A stretch of 19,817 bases of DNA from Christensenella sp. UBA4263 (GTDB lineage Bacteria; Bacillota; Clostridia; Christensenellales; Aristaeellaceae): assembly GCA_002395225.1 (NCBI GenBank), contig DGWH01000096.1, positions 1 to 19,817 of the forward strand, given 5' to 3'. How positions within the stretch are numbered: position 1 is the first letter of the stretch; the number at the start of each line of letters is the position of its first letter. Below, piece after piece: positions 7,761 to 15,088 of this stretch. The translations under genes and the position numbers were made by a program. Under the pieces are notes generated by a model that was given only the letters and a program-made list of their open reading frames with translations, was not told where the DNA came from and did no database searches.

Positions 7761-7792
7761 CCCTGCCCTCCGCACGTTTATTCGTCCGTGAG

Positions 7793-7821
7793 AGTATACC
7801 AGATTTCCCGCCGGTGTTGAA
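7793..7821 (-). promoter_or_regulatory. Promoter of the phosphoesterase-to-pepV operon
   Basis: On the minus strand TTCAAC (plus 7816-7821) is separated by 17 nt from TATACT (plus 7793-7798), with TG one base upstream of the -10 box, giving an extended -10. The start of transcription would fall about 25 nt before the AUG at 7760, leaving a short leader with a good Shine-Dalgarno sequence. Confidence 0.6.
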
Positions 7822-7965
7822 ACAAATCTTTTCGATTTCAATAAAATCCGAATGAAAGTCGGTCCCGCCGGACAGGATTCAAAATCTTTCACCGGATTTT
7901 TTCCATATTTTCTGTACTTTTCTCCATTATAACGTTTTCCTCTTCTTTTCCTTTTTGAATTTTTA

Positions 7966-7974
7966 TGCTATAAT
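7966..7974 (+). promoter_or_regulatory. Extended -10 promoter of the glycogen operon
   Basis: TGCTATAAT contains a perfect -10 hexamer (7969-7974) with an extended TG. No good -35 sits at 16-18 nt; TTTTCC at about 7946-7951 is all there is, as expected for extended -10 promoters. The upstream 80 bases are T-rich. Transcription would begin near 7981, about 85 nt before glgC. No clear CcpA-type operator was found. Confidence 0.62.
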
Positions 7975-7996
7975 CCATTTCATGGAAAAATCCGTG

Positions 7997-8036
7997 TTGG
8001 TATCCACTTAGTGGTGTCTCCATTACCTATTACCAA
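7997..8036 (+). promoter_or_regulatory. Possible structured leader of glgC
   Basis: In the presumed glgC leader, TTGGTA (7997-8002) can pair with TACCAA (8031-8036), enclosing a small CCAC-TTA-GTGG hairpin (8004-8014). The structure ends 14 nt before the AGGAG at 8051-8055. It is not a recognised riboswitch and has no U-tract. The stems are short, so it may be chance. Confidence 0.25.
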
Positions 8037-8065
8037 TATCCTAAACTCACAGGAGCGTGTTAGCC

Positions 8066-9244
8066 ATGAGGAAAAAGAAATGCGTCGCCATGCTGCTTGC
8101 AGGCGGCCAGGGAAGCCGTCTGGGTATACTGACTAAAAAAGTTGCCAAGCCGGCCGTTCCGTTCGGCGGAAAGTTCAGAATTATCGATTTTCCGCTCTCC
8201 AACTGTACGAACTCCAGCATTGATGTGGTTGGTGTTCTGACGCAGTACCGTCCACTGGAACTGAACTCCTATATCGGGTCAGGCTCCCCCTGGGATCTCG
8301 ACCTTTCCAACGGCGGAGTCTTCGTCCTGCCTCCGTACCAGACCGGAAAGACCGGCGAATGGTACAAGGGCACGGCCAATGCCATCTACCAGAACATTCC
8401 GTTCATCGAGCAGTGGGATCCGGACTACGTTCTCGTTCTTTCCGGCGACCATATCTACAAAATGGACTACAATGCCATGCTTCGCGCCCATATCGACAAG
8501 GGTGCCGACCTGACCATTGCGGTCCGTGAGGTGCCATGGGAGGATGCTTCCCGGTTCGGAATCCTCAACACGGATGAGAACGACCGGATCATCGAATTCG
8601 AGGAGAAGCCTGCCAAGCCCAAGAGCAACAAGGCATCCATGGGTGTCTACATCTTCACCTGGTCCAAGATGCGCAAGTATCTGGAGCTGGATGAAGCGGA
8701 TCCGAAATCTGACAACGACTTCGGAAAGAACATCATCCCCGAGATGCTCAATGCCAATGAAAAGCTCTATACCTATACCTTTGAAGGGTACTGGAAAGAC
8801 GTGGGAACCATCGAGTCCCTGTGGGAATCCAACATGGACCTGCTGACGCTGCCCATGCCCATTGACCTTTCCGACAAGCGCTGGCGCATCTATGCCCGGA
8901 ATCCCGGAATGCCGCCGCATCATATCGACAAGGGCGCAAAGGTTTACAACTCCCTGATCACAGAAGGCTGCGAAGTGAAGGGCATCGTCCGTCACTCCGT
9001 CCTGTTCGCCGGTGTAACGGTGGATGTGGGCGCCGAGGTCACCGATGCCGTGGTCATGCCGGGCGCCATCATTGAGCGCGGCGCGGTTGTCCGCCGTGCC
9101 ATCGTCGCTGAAAACGCGGTCATCAAGGCCGGTGCCATCGTCGGCGAGGAAACCGGAAACATTGCGGTCGTCGGTCCTGGTGCTACCATTGCATCAGGTG
9201 AAACCGTTGCAGCAGGCGTTCAGATTGACGCCGATGCACAGTAA
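8066..9244 (+). CDS. glgC: Glucose-1-phosphate adenylyltransferase (ADP-glucose pyrophosphorylase)
   Basis: GlgC makes ADP-glucose and pyrophosphate from glucose-1-phosphate and ATP, the committed step of glycogen synthesis. The 392-residue protein shows the nucleotidyltransferase signature LLAGGQGSRLG (10-20) followed by KPAVPFGG, a GTANAIYQN segment, SGDHIYKMDY with the metal-binding Asp, FEEKPAKPKS at the sugar-phosphate site and a C-terminal left-handed beta-helix rich in GA(I/V) repeats. The ATG at 8066 is chosen because AGGAG (8051-8055) is 10 nt upstream; the in-frame GTG at 8057 is only one base from it. glgD follows after 14 nt, so the two are almost certainly co-expressed as a GlgC-GlgD complex of the Bacillota type. 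Confidence 0.96.
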   Translation: MRKKKCVAMLLAGGQGSRLGILTKKVAKPAVPFGGKFRIIDFPLSNCTNSSIDVVGVLTQYRPLELNSYIGSGSPWDLDLSNGGVFVLPPYQTGKTGEWYKGTANAIYQNIPFIEQWDPDYVLVLSGDHIYKMDYNAMLRAHIDKGADLTIAVREVPWEDASRFGILNTDENDRIIEFEEKPAKPKSNKASMGVYIFTWSKMRKYLELDEADPKSDNDFGKNIIPEMLNANEKLYTYTFEGYWKDVGTIESLWESNMDLLTLPMPIDLSDKRWRIYARNPGMPPHHIDKGAKVYNSLITEGCEVKGIVRHSVLFAGVTVDVGAEVTDAVVMPGAIIERGAVVRRAIVAENAVIKAGAIVGEETGNIAVVGPGATIASGETVAAGVQIDADAQ

Positions 9245-9258
9245 GGAGGTACCGATTT

Positions 9259-10377
9259 ATGAAAGACGTAATGGGTCTTATCGTAACCGGTGAAAACGAT
9301 ATTCATCTGGGCGAACTTACCAGCCAGCGCGCGGTGGCCGCTCTGCCCATCGCAGGCCGTTACCGTGTCATCGATTTCCAGCTTTCTTCCATGGTCCATA
9401 CGGGCATCAAGAATGTTGGCATTATCACGCAGAAGAACTATTCCTCTCTCATGGACCACGTGGGTTCCGGCCGTGAGTGGGATCTCCACGGCAAGCAGGG
9501 CATGGTCATTCTGCCGCCCTTCCTGACCCGTGAGAACATGGGTGTTTACAGCGGACTTCTGGACGCCCTCAAGTCCAACACCTCCTTCCTCTCCCGCTCC
9601 AAGCAGGAATATGTAGTACTGACCAACTCCCACACTATTTACAACATTGATTTTACCGAGGCACTGCGTGCACACGTGGCCAACAAGGCCGACATCACCG
9701 TCCTCTACAGCCGCAACAAGGCCAGCGGCGTCGACGGGGATGATACCTACTACACCGTCGATGAAAACAACAAGGTCATCGGCATGGAAATCGGCGCGCT
9801 TGCACCGAAGGGCGACGCAGCCAGCCTCAAGATCTACATCACCAAGCGTGAACTGCTCCGCCAGCTGACCGAGCAGGGAGCTGCCAACGGTCTGCATGAC
9901 TTCGAGCGTGATATCCTGCAGAAGAATATCAACGAAGGCACGCTGGAGGTTTACGGATACGAGTATGACGGAATCGCCTGGCAGATCGATTCCATCCAGT
10001 CCTACTTCAACTTCAACATGGCCCTGCTGGACAGCAACTTCCGTCACAACCTGTTCCCGAGCGAGCGGCCGATTTACACCAAGGTTCGTGATGATATGCC
10101 TGCCCGCTATATCGGCGACAGCGAGTGCGACAATTCCCTGATTGCCAACGGCTGCCACATCGAGGGAACCGTCATCAACTCCATCCTGTTCCGCGGCGTC
10201 AAGATTGCCCGCGGTGCCGTGGTCAAAAACTCCATCGTCATGCAGGATGCACAGATCCAGGAAGGTGCAGAGATTGATCACTGCATTCTGGACAAGCAGA
10301 GCGTCATCCGCCGCAACGGCCGCCTGATCGCCCCTGCCGCGTATCCCATCGTCATCGCGAAAAACGTGGTCATCTAG
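9259..10377 (+). CDS. glgD: GlgD, non-catalytic partner of ADP-glucose pyrophosphorylase
   Basis: This 372-residue GlgC paralogue keeps the fold but has lost the catalytic signature. Where GlgC has GGQGSRLG this protein has TGENDIHLGELT (residues about 10-21), and the SGDHIY segment reads TNSHTIYNID. It retains the RYRVIDFQLS segment and a C-terminal beta-helix (GVKIARGAVVKNSIVMQDAQ). GlgD is known in Bacillota as a subunit that raises GlgC activity or alters its regulation. AAGGAGGT (9243-9250) lies 8 nt before the ATG, immediately after the glgC stop. A hairpin lies between glgD and glgA. Confidence 0.95.
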   Translation: MKDVMGLIVTGENDIHLGELTSQRAVAALPIAGRYRVIDFQLSSMVHTGIKNVGIITQKNYSSLMDHVGSGREWDLHGKQGMVILPPFLTRENMGVYSGLLDALKSNTSFLSRSKQEYVVLTNSHTIYNIDFTEALRAHVANKADITVLYSRNKASGVDGDDTYYTVDENNKVIGMEIGALAPKGDAASLKIYITKRELLRQLTEQGAANGLHDFERDILQKNINEGTLEVYGYEYDGIAWQIDSIQSYFNFNMALLDSNFRHNLFPSERPIYTKVRDDMPARYIGDSECDNSLIANGCHIEGTVINSILFRGVKIARGAVVKNSIVMQDAQIQEGAEIDHCILDKQSVIRRNGRLIAPAAYPIVIAKNVVI

Positions 10378-10391
10378 AAGTAAAGAATCCC

Positions 10392-10417
10392 GGGAGAGCA
10401 TTGCTCTCCCCCATTTT
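10392..10417 (+). terminator. Hairpin with U-tract between glgD and glgA (attenuator candidate)
   Basis: GGGAGAGC (10392-10399) pairs with GCTCTCCC (10403-10410) around the 3-nt loop ATT, then comes CCATTTTT. The shape is that of a weak intrinsic terminator, but it lies inside an operon and glgA follows 19 nt later with a strong AAAGGAGG site. It may lower glgA relative to glgCD, or mark an mRNA processing or stability point. Confidence 0.55.
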
Positions 10418-10435
10418 TAAAAGGAGGAGTTCCGA

Positions 10436-12205
10436 ATGAAACTGTTATTCGCCGCATCCGAATGCGTTCCGTTTATCAAGACAGGCGGTCTTGCCGACGT
10501 CGTCGGCGCACTCTCCCCTGTTCTTAAAAACCGCGGCGTGGACGTCCGCGTGATTCTTCCTCTGTACTCCGCCATCTCCGCGGAATACCGGGCGCAGATG
10601 AAACTTGAATGTGAATTCGAGGTCATCCTCTGCTGGCGCAAGCAGTACTGCGGCGTCCGCTCTCTTGAGTATCAGGGGGTCACATTCTATTTTATCGACA
10701 ATGAGTATTATTTCGGCCGTTCCTATATCTATGGCCTCGGCGGCGATGAGTACGAGCGCTTTGGCTACTTCTCCCGTGCGGTGATTGATGCCCTTCCGCA
10801 TCTTGGCTTCCAGCCGGATGTCATCCACTGCCACGACTGGCAGACCGGCATGATTCCCGCGCTGCTCAAGATCCAGTACAGCCACTACGATTTCTACCAG
10901 AACATGAAGACGGTTTTCACCATCCACAACCTGCAGTATCAGGGCATCTTCCCCATCAAGCCGGTTCAGGATACCCTGGGTCTGGGAGATGACCTTTTCA
11001 CCTCCGACAAACTGGAGTGCTATGGCTGTGCCAACTACATGAAAGCCGGTCTCGTGTATGCGGATGAACTGACCACCGTTTCCCCCAGCTATGCCGAGGA
11101 AATCCAGACCGCCTTCTACGGCGAGCGTCTTGACGGTCTTCTTCGTGCCCGCAAGGATCAGCTGGTGGGCATTCTCAACGGCATTGACGTGGATGAATAT
11201 GCCCCTGAGAAGGATCCGATGATCTATTCCAACTACGATCCGTATCATCTGCGCGGCAAGGAAATCTGTAAGGAAGAGCTTCAGAAGGAACTGGGACTCA
11301 ATGTGGATCCCGGCGTTCCGCTGGTCGGCATCATTTCCCGTCTGTCCAATCAGAAGGGCTTTGACCTCATCGAGTGCGTCATTCGCGAGCTCATGTCCAC
11401 CAACATTCAGCTGGCCGTTCTCGGTGTGGGCGAGGCCAAATACACCAACCTCTTCTCCTGGGCCGAAACCGAGTATCCGGGCCGCATTGCCGCCCGCTTC
11501 GCCATGGATCATCAGCTGGCCCACCGCATCTACGCCGGCAGCGACATGTTCCTCATGCCCAGCCAGTTTGAGCCCTGCGGCCTCAGCCAGATGATCTCGC
11601 TGCGCTACGGCTCCATCCCGATCGTCCGTGAAACCGGCGGGCTGCGGGATACGGTTCTCTCCTACAACAAGTTCACCGACGAGGGCAACGGCTTCACCTT
11701 CTTCAACTACAATGCTCACGACATGCTCTATACCGTCCGCCGTGCCGTCCACTATTACACCAATAACCGTGAGGTCTGGTATAAGCTGATCGTCCGCGGC
11801 ATGATGGGCGATTACAGCTGGTATACCTCTGCCGGCAAGTACATGGAGCTCTACGAGAAACTTGTCCGCCCGGCAACCGACTTCACCCTCACCGAACCGG
11901 CTGAGGCACCGGAACCAGCGGCGGAAGAGGCACCGGCAGAAACGCCGGCAGAAACGCCCGCTGAAGCACCGGCCGAGAGCGCTGCGCCTGCTGCAGAGGA
12001 AGCGCCCGTAAAGAAAACCCGTGCAAAACGGACAACCAAAAAGGCCGAAGCCGCGGAAGAGGCCGCAGAGGCCAAGCCGAAAAAGACCACCCGTTCTGAA
12101 TCTCAGAAGGAAGCCCGGAAAGCGGCCACAACCAAAACGAAAAAAGAAACTGCCGAGGCCAAGCCCAAAACGACAAGAACCCGCAAGACCAAAGCAGCCG
12201 AATAA
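10436..12205 (+). CDS. glgA: Glycogen synthase (GT5) with long charged C-terminal tail
   Basis: GlgA transfers glucose from ADP-glucose to the growing alpha-1,4-glucan. The first ~480 residues are a normal-length GT5 enzyme: FIKTGGLADVVGALS (ADP-glucose-binding KTGGL at 15-19), HCHDWQTG, FTIHNLQYQG, ISRLSNQKGFDLI, and PSQFEPCGLSQM followed by ETGGLRDTV in the catalytic C-terminal Rossmann half. Residues 487-589 are an added tail absent from the usual family: an acidic Pro/Ala/Glu/Thr stretch (487-524, PAETPAETPAEAPAES), then a basic Lys/Arg/Thr/Ala stretch (526-586) with the repeat AEAKPKKTTR / AEAKPKTTRTR. The tail reads cleanly in frame to TAA, with no frameshift or fused domain. AAAGGAGG lies at a good distance before the ATG. 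A strong terminator follows. Confidence 0.96.
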   Translation: MKLLFAASECVPFIKTGGLADVVGALSPVLKNRGVDVRVILPLYSAISAEYRAQMKLECEFEVILCWRKQYCGVRSLEYQGVTFYFIDNEYYFGRSYIYGLGGDEYERFGYFSRAVIDALPHLGFQPDVIHCHDWQTGMIPALLKIQYSHYDFYQNMKTVFTIHNLQYQGIFPIKPVQDTLGLGDDLFTSDKLECYGCANYMKAGLVYADELTTVSPSYAEEIQTAFYGERLDGLLRARKDQLVGILNGIDVDEYAPEKDPMIYSNYDPYHLRGKEICKEELQKELGLNVDPGVPLVGIISRLSNQKGFDLIECVIRELMSTNIQLAVLGVGEAKYTNLFSWAETEYPGRIAARFAMDHQLAHRIYAGSDMFLMPSQFEPCGLSQMISLRYGSIPIVRETGGLRDTVLSYNKFTDEGNGFTFFNYNAHDMLYTVRRAVHYYTNNREVWYKLIVRGMMGDYSWYTSAGKYMELYEKLVRPATDFTLTEPAEAPEPAAEEAPAETPAETPAEAPAESAAPAAEEAPVKKTRAKRTTKKAEAAEEAAEAKPKKTTRSESQKEARKAATTKTKKETAEAKPKTTRTRKTKAAE

Positions 12206-12217
12206 TCCATGATCTTT

Positions 12218-12245
12218 ACCGTCTCGCCCATGCGAGACGGTTTTT
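12218..12245 (+). terminator. Terminator of the glycogen operon
   Basis: CCGTCTCGC (12219-12227) and GCGAGACGG (12232-12240) form a perfect 9-bp stem with loop CCAT, extended by one A-T pair and followed by five T residues. It begins 12 nt after the glgA stop. A textbook intrinsic terminator. Confidence 0.92.
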
Positions 12246-12380
12246 CTGTCCTCTCACGCAGGGATGGACCGCTCTGTTTTTGCTGGACTTTTGCGGTTGG
12301 ATCGCGTAAACTGAACACAAAAGAATTCCGTCCCAGGACCGCCGGATTCCGGGTATCGGCCCAGGGCACCTCATGAAACC
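12246..12380. other. Non-coding stretch before the tandem repeat
   Basis: No reading frame with recognisable composition was found. A GCTGGACTTTTGCGGTTGG segment near 12282-12300 faintly resembles part of the repeat that follows (GTTGGGCTTTTGCCGG) and may be a decayed third copy. No convincing promoter for the gene at 12601 was identified here. Confidence 0.4.
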
Positions 12381-12557
12381 TCCTTTGCAGGCCTCAATGT
12401 TGGTCGTTTGCCGGAGCTGCTTTTGTCTGAGGCCCAAATTTGACTCAACTGTCGCTGCGCGACAGGGCCTCTCCTTTGCAGGCCTCAGAGTTGGGCTTTT
12501 GCCGGAGCAGCTTGATTCTGGCCCAAATTTGACTCAACTGTCGCTGCGCGACAGGGC
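12381..12557. repeat. Two tandem copies of a ~88-bp hairpin repeat
   Basis: Copy 1 is 12381-12468 and copy 2 is 12472-12557, three bases apart. Both begin TCCTTTGCAGGCCTCA and end with an identical stretch of over 30 bases from CCCAAATTTGACTC to GACAGGGC; the middle differs at several positions and by a 2-base deletion in copy 2. Each contains the perfect 7-bp hairpin CTGTCGC-TGC-GCGACAG (12449-12465 and 12538-12554). There is no coding frame or target-site signature. It resembles REP/MITE-like dispersed palindromic repeats of gut Bacillota, and ends 43 nt before the next gene. Confidence 0.8.
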
Positions 12558-12600
12558 AACTCCCCGTGCCTTACACCTTTTCCAATGAAAGGAACTGCCG

Positions 12601-14349
12601 ATGAACGCTCGTCTTTCTGCCCTCCTCTGCGGCCTGGGTGCCGCTCTGGCTGCACCGTATCTGATTCCCGCCGAACCGGAAAGCTTCGTCATGCGTGCCG
12701 GTGTTTTTTCCGCGCTTCTGGTCCTTTTTTCCTCATTGTCCCTTGTTCGTGTGTTTGAGCAGGTATCTTTGCGCCGGCTGTGCCGCACCGCCCTTCCTGC
12801 TTTTGTCTTTTCACTGGCGCTTTCCGTCGGGACGGAACTGTTCACCTATCGGGCTTTTCTCCCCGGTCTGGGCAGCGCCTTGCGGCGCCTGGCCGTTCCT
12901 GTCCTGTTCACCCCTTTCCTGAGTGCCCTTCTGCACCGCATTTCCGTTCTCTCCCTGCCGGCCTCCACTCCGTGCAGAGAGCGCACGGAACGACTTCTCT
13001 GTTTCTGCGCGCTTCTTCTCCTCTGGACACCGGTTCTGCTCAGTTACTGGCCCGGAATGCTCAACTACGATTTTCAGACAGAATACTCGCAGCATCTGAC
13101 CGGCGAATATTCGCTGATTCATCCCCTGACACACAGTGCCCTGATGATTTCGGTCATTACCCTGGGGGAGCTCCTGATCAGCCGCACCTTTGGTCTCCTT
13201 CTCATGTCCCTGTTGCAGATGGTCATCCTTGCCTCAGTCCTCACCAGCGGCTGCATGTCCCTGCGCCGGCACGGAATCCCGCGCATCCTCATGGCCTGCC
13301 TCGTCCTGTTTTTCGGCCTCCATCCGGTCTTTTCCGTTATGGCCGTTTCCATGACGAAGGACACCCTGTTCACGGCCTGCCTGATTGGTCTGGTCATCCG
13401 CGGAATTGAGCTGCTGGAGAATCCGGAAGCCTTTTTGGCCCGAAAGACCGCTCCCGTATCGTTCCTGCTCTGTGCCGCCGGAACGGCGCTGATGCGGGTC
13501 AACGGCCTCTTTGCCCTGATTCCCCTGTTTCTGGCCCTCCTTCTCCGCCGTCATTCCCGGAAAATCCTCTGTCTCCTCCTCACCTCTCTGCTTGCCCCGC
13601 TGGCACTCCATCTGACCCTGGCAGCGGTTTTGCATCCCGTCTCCCTTCCCTCGTTCCAGCTCTACAGCCTGCCTGCTCAGCAGCTGGTCCGCGCCTATAA
13701 TGCCAGAGTCCTGACGGAATCTGAAAAAGCCGAACTGGAAAGCTGGTACACCTCACCCGAGGGCCTGAAACTCCATCCGCATCTGGCCGATCCGGCAAAA
13801 GGCTACCTGGACCGTGACCGGCTTGAACGTGAGGGTTCTGACTTCCTGCGCCTCTGGCAAAACGCCGCCGGACACGCCGTGGTCCCCTATCTGGAAGCGT
13901 TCCTGATGCTGAATATCGGGTCCTGGTATCCGGACGATCTGAGTCATACCACCATCTATCCAGATGTTTCCTATAATGAAAAAGGCTATCTGCAGACACA
14001 GGAATACGATCTTATGGACATCGGCTTCCACGTCACCAGTTTTCTGCCCCGGCTTCGCGCCTTTTATGAACAGATCTGCCGGTATAACCGCTATCTTCGG
14101 CTGCCGTTTCTCCCCCTCCTGTTTTCCACTGCCATCCCCATCTGGATTCTGGCGCTTTCCCTGACCGTCCGCCGCATTCGGGGGAATTCACTGCCTTTTG
14201 CCCCCATTGCCGCTCCTTTTGCCCTTTTCGCCTCCTATCTTCTGGGGCCCTGCACACTGGCACGGTATATCATGCCGCTGTACGCCCTTGCCCCCATTTT
14301 CCTTCTTCTGGCTTATTCCTCCGGCTCCCCTCTCCGGGATGACCGCTGA
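12601..14349 (+). CDS. Polytopic membrane protein, DUF6020-like (possible GT-C glycosyltransferase)
   Basis: This 582-residue, very hydrophobic protein has roughly a dozen predicted membrane segments, at about 10-25, 35-50, 65-80, 95-115, 132-148, 180-200, 205-220 and 235-260, with further ones to about 345 and again at 500-575. A motif at 149-175, SYWPGMLNYDFQTEYSQ then SLIHPLTH, is like the first loop of GT-C type lipid-linked sugar transferases, with an acidic residue (D157) followed by an HP pair (174-175). One large hydrophilic loop at about 355-490 is probably extracytoplasmic. This matches the uncharacterised DUF6020 family as I remember it. Sugar transfer to cell-surface polymers is inference. 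AAAGGA is 7 nt before the ATG. It stands alone between the tandem repeat and a terminator. Confidence 0.8.
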   Translation: MNARLSALLCGLGAALAAPYLIPAEPESFVMRAGVFSALLVLFSSLSLVRVFEQVSLRRLCRTALPAFVFSLALSVGTELFTYRAFLPGLGSALRRLAVPVLFTPFLSALLHRISVLSLPASTPCRERTERLLCFCALLLLWTPVLLSYWPGMLNYDFQTEYSQHLTGEYSLIHPLTHSALMISVITLGELLISRTFGLLLMSLLQMVILASVLTSGCMSLRRHGIPRILMACLVLFFGLHPVFSVMAVSMTKDTLFTACLIGLVIRGIELLENPEAFLARKTAPVSFLLCAAGTALMRVNGLFALIPLFLALLLRRHSRKILCLLLTSLLAPLALHLTLAAVLHPVSLPSFQLYSLPAQQLVRAYNARVLTESEKAELESWYTSPEGLKLHPHLADPAKGYLDRDRLEREGSDFLRLWQNAAGHAVVPYLEAFLMLNIGSWYPDDLSHTTIYPDVSYNEKGYLQTQEYDLMDIGFHVTSFLPRLRAFYEQICRYNRYLRLPFLPLLFSTAIPIWILALSLTVRRIRGNSLPFAPIAAPFALFASYLLGPCTLARYIMPLYALAPIFLLLAYSSGSPLRDDR

Positions 14350-14409
14350 CCGCACCGCTTTTATCGTACAAAGCGGGTCATCCAGGAGCCGGCTTGCTGA
14401 AAGAAGATG

Positions 14410-14450
14410 AAAGCGCTGCAGGCACAATGCCTGACAGCGCTTTTTCATTT
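14410..14450 (+). terminator. Terminator after the DUF6020-like gene
   Basis: AAAGCGCTG (14410-14418) pairs with CAGCGCTTT (14435-14443). The inner AGGCA/TGCCT stem (14420-14424, 14428-14432) closes on a CAA loop with a small bulge between the stems. A run of five T and then CATTTTT follows. It lies 60 nt after the stop codon. Confidence 0.88.
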
Positions 14451-14610
14451 TTAACAATCTCCATTTCATTTCGTAATTACCCCATCAAATCGATATAAGC
14501 ATCCACAATCCCGTGTATTCCGGTCTGATTCTGTTCGTCTCTCTCCACTTTTCAGCGGTGTCCTCCAGGTATTCCCCACCGGAACATCTGTTTTTTTTCA
14601 GAAGCAGGCA
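14451..14610. other. Intergenic stretch between two converging terminators
   Basis: No gene is supported. All three minus-strand frames give short, plausible-looking peptides, including a 23-codon GTG frame at 14477-14548 ending in GIVDAYIDLMG. None has a well-placed ribosome binding site or a recognisable relative, so it may be the decayed remnant of a former gene end. Confidence 0.35.
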
Positions 14611-14640
14611 AAAGAAAAAAGCCTGCACAGCAGACTTTTC
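14611..14640 (-). terminator. Terminator of the dpaL-ridA operon
   Basis: Read on the minus strand, AAAAGTCTGC pairs with GCAGGCTTTT (one G-U pair) around the loop TGT, followed by further T residues (TTTTTTCTTTT). It lies just past the ridA stop codon at 14656. The same GCAGGC arm could also pair with a GCCTGC farther on, but that fold leaves no U-tract. Confidence 0.82.
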
Positions 14641-14655
14641 TCAGATGATCCCCTG

Positions 14656-15039
14656 TCAGTCAACGACCGCCATCGCTTCGATTTCCACCCTGGCGCCCTT
14701 TGGAAGTGCCGCAACCTGGAACGCCGCGCGGGCAGGGCAGTCTCCCTCAAAGAACTCCGCATAGACACCATTCATGGCCGTAAAGTCAGCGATGTCTGCA
14801 AGAAGGACCGTTGTCTTGACCACATCGGACATGTCGGCACCGGCCGCCTCCAGAATGTGACGGATGTTGGTCAGCGACTGACGGGTCTGTTCCTCAATCG
14901 TCTCCGCCTCAATGTTTCCGGTGGCCGGGTTGATCGGGATCTGTCCGGAAACAAAGATCATCCGCCCGGATGCCTCAATTCCCTGAGAATACGGCCCGAT
15001 GGCCGCCGGTGCCTGTTTGGTTGCAATGACTTTTTTCAT
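14656..15039 (-). CDS. ridA: RidA family 2-iminobutanoate/2-iminopropanoate deaminase
   Basis: RidA hydrolyses reactive enamine/imine intermediates such as those formed from 2-aminoacrylate, giving 2-keto acids and ammonia and protecting PLP enzymes. The 127-residue protein has the family layout: AIGPYSQGI (13-21), FVSGQIPINPATG (29-41), VVKTTVLLADIADF (73-86), substrate-binding Arg R104 in CPARAAFQVA and the C-terminal VEIEAMAVV containing the acidic catalytic position E121. AAAGGAG lies 8 nt before the ATG. It follows dpaL by 49 nt in the same operon. That is biochemically apt, because diaminopropionate ammonia-lyase generates 2-aminoacrylate. A terminator follows directly. Confidence 0.96.
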   Translation of the reverse strand: MKKVIATKQAPAAIGPYSQGIEASGRMIFVSGQIPINPATGNIEAETIEEQTRQSLTNIRHILEAAGADMSDVVKTTVLLADIADFTAMNGVYAEFFEGDCPARAAFQVAALPKGARVEIEAMAVVD

Positions 15040-15088
15040 GTCTGTGTCTCCTTTCTGTCAGTAAAGCATTCAGGGCCTGCAGATCTGT

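Noticed and set aside
12246..12600. Insertion sequence or pseudogene in the gap before the membrane protein gene
   Set aside because: No transposase fragment or terminal inverted repeats enclosing a frame; the content is explained by the tandem repeat.
14408..14421. CcpA cre-like sequence TGAAAGCGCTGCAG
   Set aside because: It lies wholly in the stem of an intrinsic terminator after a stop codon, a poor place for an operator.
14477..14548. 23-codon minus-strand GTG frame
   Set aside because: The peptide looks natural, but the nearest GGAGG is 13 nt away, the frame is tiny and it sits between two terminators, so it is more likely a chance frame or a remnant.
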